DNA from: Terrimonas pollutisoli
GTDB lineage: Bacteria > Bacteroidota > Bacteroidia > Chitinophagales > Chitinophagaceae
Direction: 5' to 3'
Assembly (NCBI RefSeq): GCF_029360765.1
Contig: NZ_JARKNA010000022.1
Location: 24,962 to 88,961 of the forward strand
DNA length: 64,000 nt
The translations under genes and the position numbers were made by a program. Below, piece by piece: positions 26,514-34,519 of this stretch. The notes under the pieces are model-generated. The model ran no database searches and had not been told where the DNA came from. It saw only the letters and a program-made list of their open reading frames with translations. Every line of letters begins with the position of its first letter. The first letter of the stretch is position 1.

Positions 26514-26569
26514 TTTTCATGGCATCACCTGTTGTGTCACACTCTTGTACGTCCGGTTTTCATGGCATC
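26514..26569. repeat. 13-bp direct repeat upstream of the Mo subunit gene
   Basis: TTTTCATGGCATC occurs at 26514-26526 and 26557-26569, 43 bp apart, in the 234-bp gap between the cytochrome and Mo subunit genes. A single TCAAACAAT half-site like that of operators A-C is at 26598-26606. The function is unknown; the rest of the gap shows no gene. Confidence 0.35.
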
Positions 26570-26675
26570 TTTTAAAGTCATAATAAATCTTATTCAATCA
26601 AACAATTTCTAACTTGATAAATGTTTTTACAGATTTTCTTCATTACGACTGTCTTTCTTTCTCATCTATGAAAAG

Positions 26676-27326
26676 TTATTTAGCTTTTGGAGCATACGCC
26701 CCTTTTTCGATCCAGGTGATCCATGCTTTTTTAAATTCTGCGTGACTGATTGGTGGAAGCGTACGGCCCTCGCCGGGATTCCAGGCTGCTAAAACCAAAC
26801 CATCATCTGCATGTTTAATTAACTGTTCTTTATTCTTATGACCGTTTTGTTTCGGATCCATTATTTGTTTGGCTAATTGATGAGCCGTCCTGCCCTGGAA
26901 AACCATTTTCATGTCAGCCGGTGGTAAATGCCAGTTTGGATTTCCAGGAGGTGTATTAAGACCTGCCGTGTTGGCGGGCTGATGACAGTTAGAACATTTC
27001 ATCGCATACACACCTTTACCTTCTTTGCCTCTTTTGGGAAACATGGTGTGCAAATGGTTATCGTCTCCCTGTAGTGGGATATCTCCCGAAGGATGACAGT
27101 TCATACAACGGGGACTCATCAAAACTTTATACACCTTCATAAAGGCTTTAACTGATTCAACACTATCCTTATTAATGTTATCATGTTTTGCATCACGACC
27201 TGCGAAATCGTTCTTGTTCTTAAAAGCCGAAGTTGTCACTATGATTACTGAAACAATAATCGCCATGACGGTAATCGTCTTCACCGGAAAAAAATGACTT
27301 ACCTTAATTTCTGAATGCTGTTTCAT
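26676..27326 (-). CDS. Exported dihaem c-type cytochrome
   Basis: A 216-residue protein read from MKQHSEIKVSHF (a longer frame from 27359 adds 11 residues). One N-terminal hydrophobic helix (TVMAIIVSVIIVTTSAF) anchors or exports it. Two haem-binding motifs are visible, CMNCH and CSNCH, separated by about 40 residues. The rest (WHLPPADMKMVFQGRTAHQL, then GEGRTLPPISHAEFKKAWIT) is typical of cytochromes found beside isoquinoline 1-oxidoreductase genes. It probably takes electrons from the 2Fe-2S/Mo enzyme in the periplasm and passes them to the respiratory chain. It lies between the two other enzyme genes on the same strand. Confidence 0.85.
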   Translation of the reverse strand: MKQHSEIKVSHFFPVKTITVMAIIVSVIIVTTSAFKNKNDFAGRDAKHDNINKDSVESVKAFMKVYKVLMSPRCMNCHPSGDIPLQGDDNHLHTMFPKRGKEGKGVYAMKCSNCHQPANTAGLNTPPGNPNWHLPPADMKMVFQGRTAHQLAKQIMDPKQNGHKNKEQLIKHADDGLVLAAWNPGEGRTLPPISHAEFKKAWITWIEKGAYAPKAK

Positions 27327-27368
27327 AAAGTGAAATGAGTTTAAGGAATAAATTGTCAACTGTTGCTG

Positions 27369-27412
27369 GTTACCGGTTTCCAGTTACCCGGTAACATGAA
27401 ACCGGTAACTGG
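27369..27412. repeat. Nested GTTACCGG inverted repeat
   Basis: A perfect 12-bp inverted repeat (GTTACCGGTTTC at 27369-27380 with GAAACCGGTAAC at 27398-27409) overlaps a second pair, CCAGTTAC with GTAACTGG. The stretch consists of permuted GTTACC/GGTAAC/CCGGTTT words. It lies between the 2Fe-2S and cytochrome genes and could fold in their transcript. There is no T tract on the minus strand side. Confidence 0.6.
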
Positions 27413-27448
27413 AAACAAAAACTTTATTAGATAAAATAGTTAACCACA

Positions 27449-27913
27449 CTAGAATCCTTTTTTCTGCATCTCCGCTGCTAAATGAATGGCTTTGCGAATA
27501 CGTGGGTAAGTGCCGCAACGGCAAATATTACCTGCCATTGCATCGTCAATATCCTGGTCAGTTGGATTCGGATTCTCCCTGAGAAGAACTGCCGCTGACA
27601 TCAGCTGACCTGAATGACAATAGCCACATTGTGGTACATCAATTTCCTGCCAGGCCTTTTGCAACGGATGATCATTCTTTTCTGACAAGCCTTCAATCGT
27701 CATAACTTTTTGCCCTTCGGCGCGGCTGACTTTGGTAATGCAGGAGCGAACAGCTTCACCGTTCAGGTGTACTACGCAGGCACCACATTGTGCTACCCCA
27801 CATCCATATTTCGTTCCGGTAAGACCAACGAAATCTCTTAACACCCACAATAACGGCATATCAGGGCTTACATCCACCTGGTATGTTTTCTGATTGACAT
27901 TTAATGAGATCAT
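27449..27913 (-). CDS. 2Fe-2S subunit of molybdenum hydroxylase (isoquinoline 1-oxidoreductase alpha-like)
   Basis: A 154-residue small subunit with two [2Fe-2S] clusters. The plant-ferredoxin-type cluster ligands are in YGCGVAQCGACVVHL plus the Cys in VRSCITK. The second, helical domain carries QCGYCHSGQLM and GNICRCGTYPRIRKAI. Length and motif order match the small subunit of the xanthine dehydrogenase family. It shuttles electrons from the Mo site to the cytochrome. It has no signal peptide of its own and would be exported with the Tat-bearing partner. It is the first gene of the operon, downstream of operator B. Confidence 0.92.
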   Translation of the reverse strand: MISLNVNQKTYQVDVSPDMPLLWVLRDFVGLTGTKYGCGVAQCGACVVHLNGEAVRSCITKVSRAEGQKVMTIEGLSEKNDHPLQKAWQEIDVPQCGYCHSGQLMSAAVLLRENPNPTDQDIDDAMAGNICRCGTYPRIRKAIHLAAEMQKKGF

Positions 27914-28036
27914 ACGCTAACGAAACATTAAGAAATGATAAATATTTTTTCCGTCCTTGTTTAAACCAGGTGAGCTTGTATGTTTAGGTCTAACTCTCAG
28001 TGCTTCTTTCAAAGGTATTTTAGCCATACTCCCTGT

Positions 28037-28078
28037 TATTATGAATTTCAAACAGATTATTACGAATTTCAAACCGAT
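28037..28078. promoter_or_regulatory. Tandem 21-bp direct repeat, operator site B
   Basis: Two contiguous 21-base units (28037-28057 and 28058-28078) match at 19 positions; the core is A(T/C)GAATTTCAAAC(A/C)GAT. The site lies about 125 bp upstream of the 2Fe-2S gene. It shares the core CGAA-nn-TCAAAC with sites A and C. The rest of the 294-bp gap from 27914 to 28207 holds no gene. Confidence 0.68.
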
Positions 28079-28207
28079 ATTCGAAAAATCATCGTTGAAA
28101 AATAAAAGTTCCTCTGAAATACTTCTATTAAAGCCACAAAAAACAGGCCCTAATTTTAAACATTGCTTAACTCAAAGCGCATTGAACCGAGTCTTGTTGC
28201 GGGAAAC

Positions 28208-29350
28208 CTATTTCAAACTATTGTATTCTTCTTCTGTTACTCTTTGTAACCAAACGGCATTTCCTTTCTCTGCATTAGTGGCAATGGCAATATGGGCAAG
28301 TTGCATATCAGGCGAAGCCCCATGCCAATGCTCTATTCCCGGAGGGCATTTCAATGCATCGTCTTTTTTGATGACCTTTATTGGTTGGCCTCTTTCCTGG
28401 TAATAGCCTTTACCTTTGGTAACAAGTAAAACCTGGCCACCCGGATGGCTATGCCAATTTGTTCTCGCCCCTGGTTCAAATGTTACAACTCCTATCAAAC
28501 AATCGAGTTGGTCTTGTGCTTGCACTACCATATTAACCCAAACAATTCCGGTGAAATGATTAGCAGGAGCTCTTACTCCTCTTGTAAAAATGTTACTACT
28601 GCTGTCTGTACCGTTGTGCCCAGCCTTTGAATTTGTTACTGTGGATAGAACCCGCCGGCCGGCATCGGCTTCCTCTTTTCCAACCTTTGCCTCAATTAGG
28701 GAAAGCATTTCCTGAAGCTCAGATTCAGTTATGCCAAGATTTAAGGCAATCCGCATATGTCCCTGCATCATAGGTTCTACTCCGCCGAGACTGACAAGCG
28801 CAGATATAGTAGCAATTTCCCTCTCTGAATAAGAAAGAATATCACGGCCAAAAATGTCTGCAAATAAGTGTTCCTTTAAAAATGTATCTATCACTGGGCT
28901 AAAAGCTGCATAACCTGTTTTCGGCTCTCTTTCAGTTTGATCAGTGAGTGTTTCCAATGCATTCTTTCCCCGCTCGTATTTACTGAGACTATTTTTTACA
29001 GGAGTAGCTTGCTTCCCGTCCCGATCTATTATGCCTTTGGTTTTTCTTGCTTCTAACACTGCCATGAATGTGTTTATTCCCTGAAGACTCCGTGGAAAGC
29101 CGCAATAGGCATACAGGTGAACCAACACTTCTTTGATTTCATTAACTGTTAATCCAGCATCCAGGCCATCGCTCAATGCATTTTGTAACTGTGTTAAATC
29201 CCCCTTTGCAGTGAAAGCTGAGATGGTAATGATACTTTGATGTTTCCTATCCAAAGGCTGATTTGTATTCATCGTTTGTTGTGCATTTAAGTCTTTGGTT
29301 AAGCAGGAAACAAAAAGTCCCAGTATCAAAAAACACTTTACTAGCATCAT
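28208..29350 (-). CDS. Exported carboxymuconolactone decarboxylase-cupin fusion
   Basis: A 380-residue three-domain protein. The N-terminus is hydrophobic (VKCFLILGLFVSCLTKDLNA) and may be a Sec signal or lipoprotein signal at Cys16. Two carboxymuconolactone-decarboxylase-like helical domains follow: NEIKEVLVHLYAYCGFPRSL (about 75-95) and FGRDILSYSEREIATISALV (about 165-185). A cupin_2 beta-barrel ends the protein, with metal-ligand motifs WHSHPGGQVLLVTKGKGYY and IEHWHGASPD. The cupin half resembles the cupin at 30540-31385. The enzyme activity is unknown. It is the last gene of the minus-strand run from 32353. Confidence 0.85.
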   Translation of the reverse strand: MMLVKCFLILGLFVSCLTKDLNAQQTMNTNQPLDRKHQSIITISAFTAKGDLTQLQNALSDGLDAGLTVNEIKEVLVHLYAYCGFPRSLQGINTFMAVLEARKTKGIIDRDGKQATPVKNSLSKYERGKNALETLTDQTEREPKTGYAAFSPVIDTFLKEHLFADIFGRDILSYSEREIATISALVSLGGVEPMMQGHMRIALNLGITESELQEMLSLIEAKVGKEEADAGRRVLSTVTNSKAGHNGTDSSSNIFTRGVRAPANHFTGIVWVNMVVQAQDQLDCLIGVVTFEPGARTNWHSHPGGQVLLVTKGKGYYQERGQPIKVIKKDDALKCPPGIEHWHGASPDMQLAHIAIATNAEKGNAVWLQRVTEEEYNSLK

Positions 29351-29378
29351 ACGAATAGCTTTTATTTTTTAAATCAAA

Positions 29379-29846
29379 TCATTCTAACCCTTTTAATTTT
29401 CTAAATACCAGGGGCATTGTTGCAACATCTATCGCTTGCATATCTACCAACATTAATGACTTTACCATTTTAAGCGTAGTGGTTTTGTACTTTTGGAAGT
29501 GTGGCGTTTTTAAGTGTTGCTCGTAAGCTGCTTTGCTGGCATACATTTCCAGAATTCTTACCTGTGCAGGATTTTCTTTTTGATACATCGGAAAGATGGC
29601 AATTACACCCGGCTCCAGTTTTACAGATGCAGCCGCTTCTTCTTCCAGTATGGCTTTATATTCTTCCAGATAAGCCAGCTCTATTTCAATTTCTGAAATA
29701 CGCACCATCAATTCTTTTTGCTGCGCCGAAGCCTTATGGTAACTAACCATCATAAATACTAAGATTAAAAAAGAAATAAGTGCTTTAGGAGCTTTGGTTT
29801 TAAAACTTTTGTTTTGCCTGATCCTTTTATCTTGAGGTAAATTCAT
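29379..29846 (-). CDS. Exported ABM-domain monooxygenase-like protein
   Basis: A 155-residue protein with a hydrophobic N-terminal segment (ALISFLILVFMMVSYHKASA) and a cleavage-like ASAQQ. The body is an antibiotic-biosynthesis-monooxygenase fold, with EPGVIAIFPMYQKENPAQVR and LEMYASKAAYEQHLKTPHFQ. Cytoplasmic relatives (YgiN, ActVA-Orf6) oxidise quinols without a cofactor. The export signal makes a periplasmic role likely. It is closely similar to the C-terminal part of the chimeric gene at 23506-24084. The gap to the next gene is 28 bases, so it is in the operon. Confidence 0.82.
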   Translation of the reverse strand: MNLPQDKRIRQNKSFKTKAPKALISFLILVFMMVSYHKASAQQKELMVRISEIEIELAYLEEYKAILEEEAAASVKLEPGVIAIFPMYQKENPAQVRILEMYASKAAYEQHLKTPHFQKYKTTTLKMVKSLMLVDMQAIDVATMPLVFRKLKGLE

Positions 29847-29865
29847 TGTCTTTTATTTGATGTGA

Positions 29866-30501
29866 TTATTTAATCATCTTAATTTTTTGTAACCATTTCT
29901 TCACTTTAGTTTCTGCCTCTTTTGCCTTTTCATCTTTGATAACAAGATATTGACCATCTCTTTCCACTCCGCCTTTCATTTCAAAACCTTCCAGTACTTT
30001 ACTATCCGGGCATAGTTCCTTTACCGTCCGGAAACCACTTCCTACGCCGTAGCTCGCATTTGTATTGAAAGGAATTACTGTTTTTCCGCTAAGGCTATAC
30101 TGGTGTAAAAAGCTCTTCATCGGTGGCGGCATCTTCATGTCCCAGGTGGGAAATCCAAGAAATACGACATCGTATTTTTCAATGCTATCAATTTTTGTTT
30201 TTAACGGTGGCAAATAGCCTGTTTCATTTTCCTTTACTATCTGTTGTACTGTAGCCTGGTAATTCCCGGGATATGGCTTCTCTAATTCAAGCGCCACCAA
30301 TGTTCCACCTACATTTTTGTGAATGATTTCCGCTATTGCCTTGGTGTTGTTTGTCCGTGACAAATACACAATCAATATTTTGCCGGAGTTTAAACCAGAT
30401 TTCATTCTTGCATTGACATCTTTCGTTTGAGAGGTAGAACAAGCTGAAATCAAAAGACAAAATGCTAAAAGTGTATGCGCCATGAAAGTGGATATTTTCA
30501 T
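29866..30501 (-). CDS. Flavodoxin-family lipoprotein
   Basis: A 211-residue flavodoxin-like protein with a lipoprotein signal: HTLLAFCLLISACSTS puts the lipidated Cys near position 21. The FMN-phosphate loop is YLSRTNNTKAIA and the second flavin-contact segment is FLGFPTWDMKMPPPMKSFL. Family relatives (flavodoxin_4) reduce quinones or act as electron carriers in the cytoplasm. Lipid anchoring on the periplasmic side is unusual and would need FMN export. It lies 19 bases from the ABM gene in the operon. Confidence 0.85.
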   Translation of the reverse strand: MKISTFMAHTLLAFCLLISACSTSQTKDVNARMKSGLNSGKILIVYLSRTNNTKAIAEIIHKNVGGTLVALELEKPYPGNYQATVQQIVKENETGYLPPLKTKIDSIEKYDVVFLGFPTWDMKMPPPMKSFLHQYSLSGKTVIPFNTNASYGVGSGFRTVKELCPDSKVLEGFEMKGGVERDGQYLVIKDEKAKEAETKVKKWLQKIKMIK

Positions 30502-30539
30502 TACTCTTATTATGTAACGTTAACTTCTTTTTTTTATCG

Positions 30540-31385
30540 CTACTGAACTAATAGCCTGGTGAATGACATTGAGCCTAACGTCCATTTACCGCTTTCCTGC
30601 ACGTACACCTCTGTAACCACGAAGGGATTGATAACTTCGTTGCCGCCTACCACAGCTATCAGGCGAATTTTGTTCAAAAGAATAGCAGTATTGCCAATGA
30701 ACTGCACTGATGTTTCCTGGATTTCCGCTTGCTTGTAGTGAATCCCTCCGCTTTTGATAACATTGAGTTCCTGATCTTTGGTTATCGTTCCGCCCATATG
30801 AACAAAGACAGCCTTTTCATGGAAGAGTGCGGCCAGTCTATCTACCTTGCGATCTGACATCCAGCGCCATTTCTCTTTAGAGAGATTAATAATTTCCTGT
30901 TCAATATTTGTGCTGCTCTTAGCAGGAGAATTTGCGCCATAGTATTGCTCATCGCTTACTTTTTGCCCCCATATCGTTTTTCCTTTCTCATTATTTGTAT
31001 TTACAGCAATGTAGGTAAAGCCGCTTTCCGACGATGCACCGTGCCAATGCTCCACGCCTGGCAGACATTTAATAACACTTCCTTTACTAACAATTTGTTT
31101 CGGCTTGCCTTTTTCCTGGTAATAGCCAGTGCCTTCCGTAATAAGCAGAATTTGACCACCGGGATGAGTATGCCAATTTAATCTTGCATTGGCATCAAAT
31201 GTTGCAACAGATACATGGCAGTCTAGTATATTATCTGCTTTTACCAACTCATATAGCCACACATTTCCTGTGTGATGAACATTGGCAGCTTTTTCACCTT
31301 TTGGAAAAATGGACGCATCTTGCGCCACCGCCGTGGTAGACAGCGCAGCAGATAATAAAATTGTGAAGTACAATACTTGTTTCAT
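30540..31385 (-). CDS. Exported cupin-SnoaL/DUF4440 fusion protein
   Basis: A 281-residue protein read from MKQVLYFTILLSAALSTTAV, which is a clean Sec signal; a longer frame from 31427 would start inside the left arm of the 19-bp inverted repeat. Residues about 35-150 are a cupin (HTHPGGQILLITEGTGYYQE and VEHWHGASSE). Residues about 165-280 are an NTF2/SnoaL-like domain of DUF4440 type (VDRLAALFHEKAVFVHMGGT, then WTLGSMSFTRLL). The two-domain layout suggests a metal-dependent oxygenase or isomerase acting on a small molecule in the periplasm; the reaction is unknown. Confidence 0.85.
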   Translation of the reverse strand: MKQVLYFTILLSAALSTTAVAQDASIFPKGEKAANVHHTGNVWLYELVKADNILDCHVSVATFDANARLNWHTHPGGQILLITEGTGYYQEKGKPKQIVSKGSVIKCLPGVEHWHGASSESGFTYIAVNTNNEKGKTIWGQKVSDEQYYGANSPAKSSTNIEQEIINLSKEKWRWMSDRKVDRLAALFHEKAVFVHMGGTITKDQELNVIKSGGIHYKQAEIQETSVQFIGNTAILLNKIRLIAVVGGNEVINPFVVTEVYVQESGKWTLGSMSFTRLLVQ

Positions 31386-31423
31386 CTGTATATTTTTTAT
31401 TTGATTTGGCCAGATGGAACTTA

Positions 31424-31475
31424 CCATGATAAAATTTTCATTGCCCTGCGTGTTATAATGAAAATTTTATCATGG
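31424..31475. repeat. Perfect 19-bp inverted repeat
   Basis: CCATGATAAAATTTTCATT (31424-31442) is exactly complementary to AATGAAAATTTTATCATGG (31457-31475), around a 14-base spacer. It lies between the aldo/keto reductase and cupin-SnoaL genes, which are otherwise in one run. A hairpin of 19 pairs in the message could separate or stabilise the two parts of the transcript, or the dyad could be an operator. No T tract follows on the minus strand and no target-site duplication is seen. Confidence 0.8.
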
Positions 31476-31501
31476 ACGTTTCATATATTTTTATTAGTGA
31501 G

Positions 31502-32353
31502 TTAAACAGCAAGTTTTCTTTCACCCAGCCACTTTACCATGGCAGGGTCACGGTGGTCAAAGAAGCTACTTGTCCTGGTGTCCAGTGTTTTGATAGCTTC
31601 CATCTCTTCAGCACTTAACTCAAAATCGAGGCTATTGAAGTTCTCTTCCATCCGCCTTCGGCGGACTGATTTTGGGATTGCAACTACTCCTCTTTGTGTA
31701 AGCCAGCGTAGAATAACCTGCGCAATTGATTTGTTATGCTTTTTACCAATTGAAGCCAGTAATTCGTTTTGGAAGATGCCGTTTTTGCCTTCTGCAAACG
31801 GCCCCCACGATTCTATTTGTACATTGTTTCCCTGTAAGAATTTCTGCGCTTCAATTTGCTGATGGAACGGATGGGTTTCAATCTGGTTGACTGCCGGAAC
31901 AATTTCGTTGTGAACAATTAAGTCAATAAGCCTGTCAGGTTGAAAGTTGCTTACGCCAATTGCCCTAACCCTTCCTTCTTTGTACAAGTCTTGCATAGCT
32001 CTCCATTCACCATACACATCACCGAGCGGTTGATGCATCAGATATAAATCGAGGTAATCTAATTGCAATTGTTTTAGTGAATTTTCAAAAGCCTTTTTTG
32101 TTCCTTCATATCCATTTGATTGTATCCAAACTTTTGTTGTGATAAACAATTCTTCTCTTGCTACGCCACTTCGTTTGATAGCTTTTCCTACAGCCTCTTC
32201 GTTTCCATAAGAAGCAGCAGTATCAATCAAACGATAGCCTGTGTTAATAGCATCTAATACGCTTCTTTCACATTTTTCTAAATCCGTTACCTGGAAAACG
32301 CCAAATCCAAGGATGGGCATTTCAACGCCGTTATTCAGTTTTACATTTTGCAT
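31502..32353 (-). CDS. Aldo/keto reductase (AKR5-like, 2,5-diketo-gluconate reductase type)
   Basis: A 283-residue aldo/keto reductase. The catalytic Asp and Tyr are in RLIDTAASYGNEEAVG, Lys in LFITTKVW and His in LYLMHQPLGD. The NADPH-binding C-terminal segment is VVAIPKSVRRRRMEENF, whose Arg run is encoded by a short GC-rich palindrome (31651-31665). It reduces carbonyl compounds to alcohols. It is the first gene of the run to 28208 and is divergent from an AraC gene with operator D in the shared gap. Confidence 0.9.
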   Translation of the reverse strand: MQNVKLNNGVEMPILGFGVFQVTDLEKCERSVLDAINTGYRLIDTAASYGNEEAVGKAIKRSGVAREELFITTKVWIQSNGYEGTKKAFENSLKQLQLDYLDLYLMHQPLGDVYGEWRAMQDLYKEGRVRAIGVSNFQPDRLIDLIVHNEIVPAVNQIETHPFHQQIEAQKFLQGNNVQIESWGPFAEGKNGIFQNELLASIGKKHNKSIAQVILRWLTQRGVVAIPKSVRRRRMEENFNSLDFELSAEEMEAIKTLDTRTSSFFDHRDPAMVKWLGERKLAV

Positions 32354-32409
32354 TTTTTAACTCTTTTGTTGTGCAAAGGTCCTGGTAATAACCTGCCTGA
32401 GTGGTATAC

Positions 32410-32443
32410 AGATTACGGATTTATCTACCAAGATTACTGATTT
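32410..32443. promoter_or_regulatory. Tandem 21-bp direct repeat, operator site D
   Basis: AGATTACGGATTT (32410-32422) and AGATTACTGATTT (32431-32443) match at 12 of 13 bases and are offset by 21 bp. The site lies in the 154-bp gap between the minus-strand aldo/keto reductase and the plus-strand AraC gene. Its sequence differs from sites A-C, so it probably belongs to the AraC gene at 32508. Confidence 0.6.
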
Positions 32444-32507
32444 GAGGATGCTTACTAATGAAGGGATGAATAAAGTGGTAATTTTGAACAGCTAAAACGA
32501 CAGTGAT

Positions 32508-33404
32508 ATGGATAACCTGCGACGCTTTGAAACAATCAGCGATTACAACGCATTCAACAATAATGAAACACTCCATCCTTTGGTGAGTGTGGTTGACTTG
32601 TCGAAGGCAAGTCCAAGACAAGCCTCCAATATGTATTTTGGTTTTTACACCGTCTTTTTAAAAGAGGTCAAGTGCGGTGATCTTCGGTACGGTCGTCACA
32701 CTTATGACTACCAGGAAGGAACGCTGGTATTCATTGCACCCGGACAAGTGGTTAGCGTTGACAACAGTGGAGAGACTTATCAACCGAAAGGTTATGCTCT
32801 TGTCTTTCATCCTGATTTAATACATGGCACCGCCCTTGGACGGCATATTCAGGATTATACTTTCTTCGGCTATCAATCAAATGAAGCACTTCATTTGTCG
32901 GAACGTGAAAGAAAAATTGTTTTGGATTGTTTTTCAAAAATTGAATATGAATTGGAACATGCAATTGATAAGCATAGTAAAAAACTTATTGTAGATAATA
33001 TTGAACTGCTTTTGAACTACTGTATTCGGTTTTACGACCGACAATTTATTACCCGTGATAATGTACATAAAGGCATTTTGGAAAGGTTTGAGTATTTATT
33101 GAACGGGTATTTTCACACAGACAAGCCACAGACGATTGGTTTGCCTTCTGTGGCCTGGTGTGCCAGTGAATTGAATTTATCGCCTAACTATTTCGGTGAC
33201 CTGATAAAAAAAGAAACAGGCAAAACAGCGCAGGAATATATTCAGACTAAATTAATTGATGTAGCTAAGGAGAAAATATCTGATCCGGATAAATCCGTAA
33301 GCCAGGTTGCGTATGAGCTGGGGTTTAAATATCCACAGCACTTCACCCGTCTCTTCAAACAACGGGTCGGCCAATCTCCCAATGAATACCGGGCACTCAA
33401 TTAA
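32508..33404 (+). CDS. AraC-family transcriptional regulator
   Basis: A 298-residue regulator with an N-terminal cupin-like sensor part (YQEGTLVFIAPGQVVSVDNS) and a C-terminal AraC DNA-binding domain with two helix-turn-helix units: VAWCASELNLSPNYFGDLIK and VAYELGFKYPQHFTRLFKQR. It is divergent from the aldo/keto reductase operon and shares operator D with it, so it likely controls both. The effector is unknown. It converges with the next AraC gene, 9 bases apart. Confidence 0.9.
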   Translation: MDNLRRFETISDYNAFNNNETLHPLVSVVDLSKASPRQASNMYFGFYTVFLKEVKCGDLRYGRHTYDYQEGTLVFIAPGQVVSVDNSGETYQPKGYALVFHPDLIHGTALGRHIQDYTFFGYQSNEALHLSERERKIVLDCFSKIEYELEHAIDKHSKKLIVDNIELLLNYCIRFYDRQFITRDNVHKGILERFEYLLNGYFHTDKPQTIGLPSVAWCASELNLSPNYFGDLIKKETGKTAQEYIQTKLIDVAKEKISDPDKSVSQVAYELGFKYPQHFTRLFKQRVGQSPNEYRALN

Positions 33405-33413
33405 TCAGGAAAA

Positions 33414-34337
33414 TTACACAGCTCTGAACTTTAGCGGACTTAGCTGTACATGCTTTTTAAAGAAGTTATTGAAATGGGTGACTTCTGCAAATCCTAATGC
33501 ATAAGCAATTTCAGTCACATTCCATGGACTATGCTTCAGGAGAATCTTTGCCTCCTGTAATATACGTTCAGCAACGATCTGTGATGTTGTTTTCTCCGTT
33601 GTTTCCTTAACGGCCCTGTTCAAATGATTTACATGTACATTCAACTGCTGCGCATAATCAGATGGCGAACGAAGATATACCTGCTGGTGGTTCTCATCAA
33701 TGGGGAACTGTCGTTCAAGCAATTCAAGAAATAAAGTGGAAATTCTTTGCGAAGCATTCACGGGCTGCTTATCAAATTTTGCCGTAGGCTGCATTTTCAT
33801 AGCAAAATGAATGAGCTCAAATACCAGGGATCGTAATACATCATATTTATGGATGTAATCCGAATTGATCTCTTCAAACATTCGCTGAAATATATTATTC
33901 ACGGGGTCCACCTGTTCATCCATTAATTCAAATACATGTGTGCCGTTGGGTTGAAACACTTCGTATTGATTTAAGTTTCCAAATTGATGAAAAAAGTGGT
34001 GGTTGAAAATACAATACACACCGCTCCGGATAGTATCCAGGTGTTCCCATTTATACGGTATCTGTGGATTGGAAAATGATAGGGCCTGTTTTTGTACCTC
34101 AAAAACTTTATCGGCATAGTGTACGTGGCTGCTACCCATCACCAGCATGATCTTATAAAAATCACGTCGCTTGTATGGTAAAGACAGTGGTTTGCCTTCC
34201 ACAAAAGGTTCCAGCTTAAAAATGTTGAAATGCCCGATCTCATGACGCAGATTGTCGGGTATCCAGTCGAATTTTTGTTTATAGAAATCTTCTATTGTTT
34301 CCACTTTTCTCATCTCCCACAAACTTACAGATTTCAT
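33414..34337 (-). CDS. AraC-family transcriptional regulator
   Basis: A 307-residue AraC-type regulator. The N-terminal half is a cupin-like ligand domain (IFKLEPFVEGKPLSLPYKRR). The C-terminal domain has helix-turn-helix segments DYAQQLNVHVNHLNRAVKET and ITEIA-like VTEIAYALGFAEVTHFNNFF. An internal Met (MRKVETIEDF, at 34313) may be the true start. Operator C upstream matches sites A and B, so this protein is the best candidate to bind that family and to regulate itself, the Mo hydroxylase operon and the aldo/keto reductase at 22278. Confidence 0.88.
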   Translation of the reverse strand: MKSVSLWEMRKVETIEDFYKQKFDWIPDNLRHEIGHFNIFKLEPFVEGKPLSLPYKRRDFYKIMLVMGSSHVHYADKVFEVQKQALSFSNPQIPYKWEHLDTIRSGVYCIFNHHFFHQFGNLNQYEVFQPNGTHVFELMDEQVDPVNNIFQRMFEEINSDYIHKYDVLRSLVFELIHFAMKMQPTAKFDKQPVNASQRISTLFLELLERQFPIDENHQQVYLRSPSDYAQQLNVHVNHLNRAVKETTEKTTSQIVAERILQEAKILLKHSPWNVTEIAYALGFAEVTHFNNFFKKHVQLSPLKFRAV

Positions 34338-34519
34338 AGTACTTGTATATTATGACATATTTTCTTTTGAATGAACAGAGTAAATGAATTCCAGGACGCT
34401 GACAGCAAAAAGAATAAGTAAACAATAAACCGATAAAAGCAATCAACCTGTATTCTCTGGCGGCCTGGCTGGTTATCCTTGCAACATGCAAAGGAACCGT
34501 ATCCGGCCGGCCCATTATA

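Noticed and set aside
26598..26606. A fourth member of the AraC operator family
   Set aside because: Only one half-site (TCAAACAAT) is present; no partner is found 21 bp to either side.
27369..27412. CRISPR array from repeated GTTACC words
   Set aside because: The words are permuted and overlapping, without spacers of constant size or a cas gene nearby.
31651..31665. Palindrome in the second aldo/keto reductase as an insertion
   Set aside because: The KSVRRRRMEENF region keeps normal family spacing, so the palindrome is probably a codon effect of an Arg run and not an inserted element; kept only as a weak family member.
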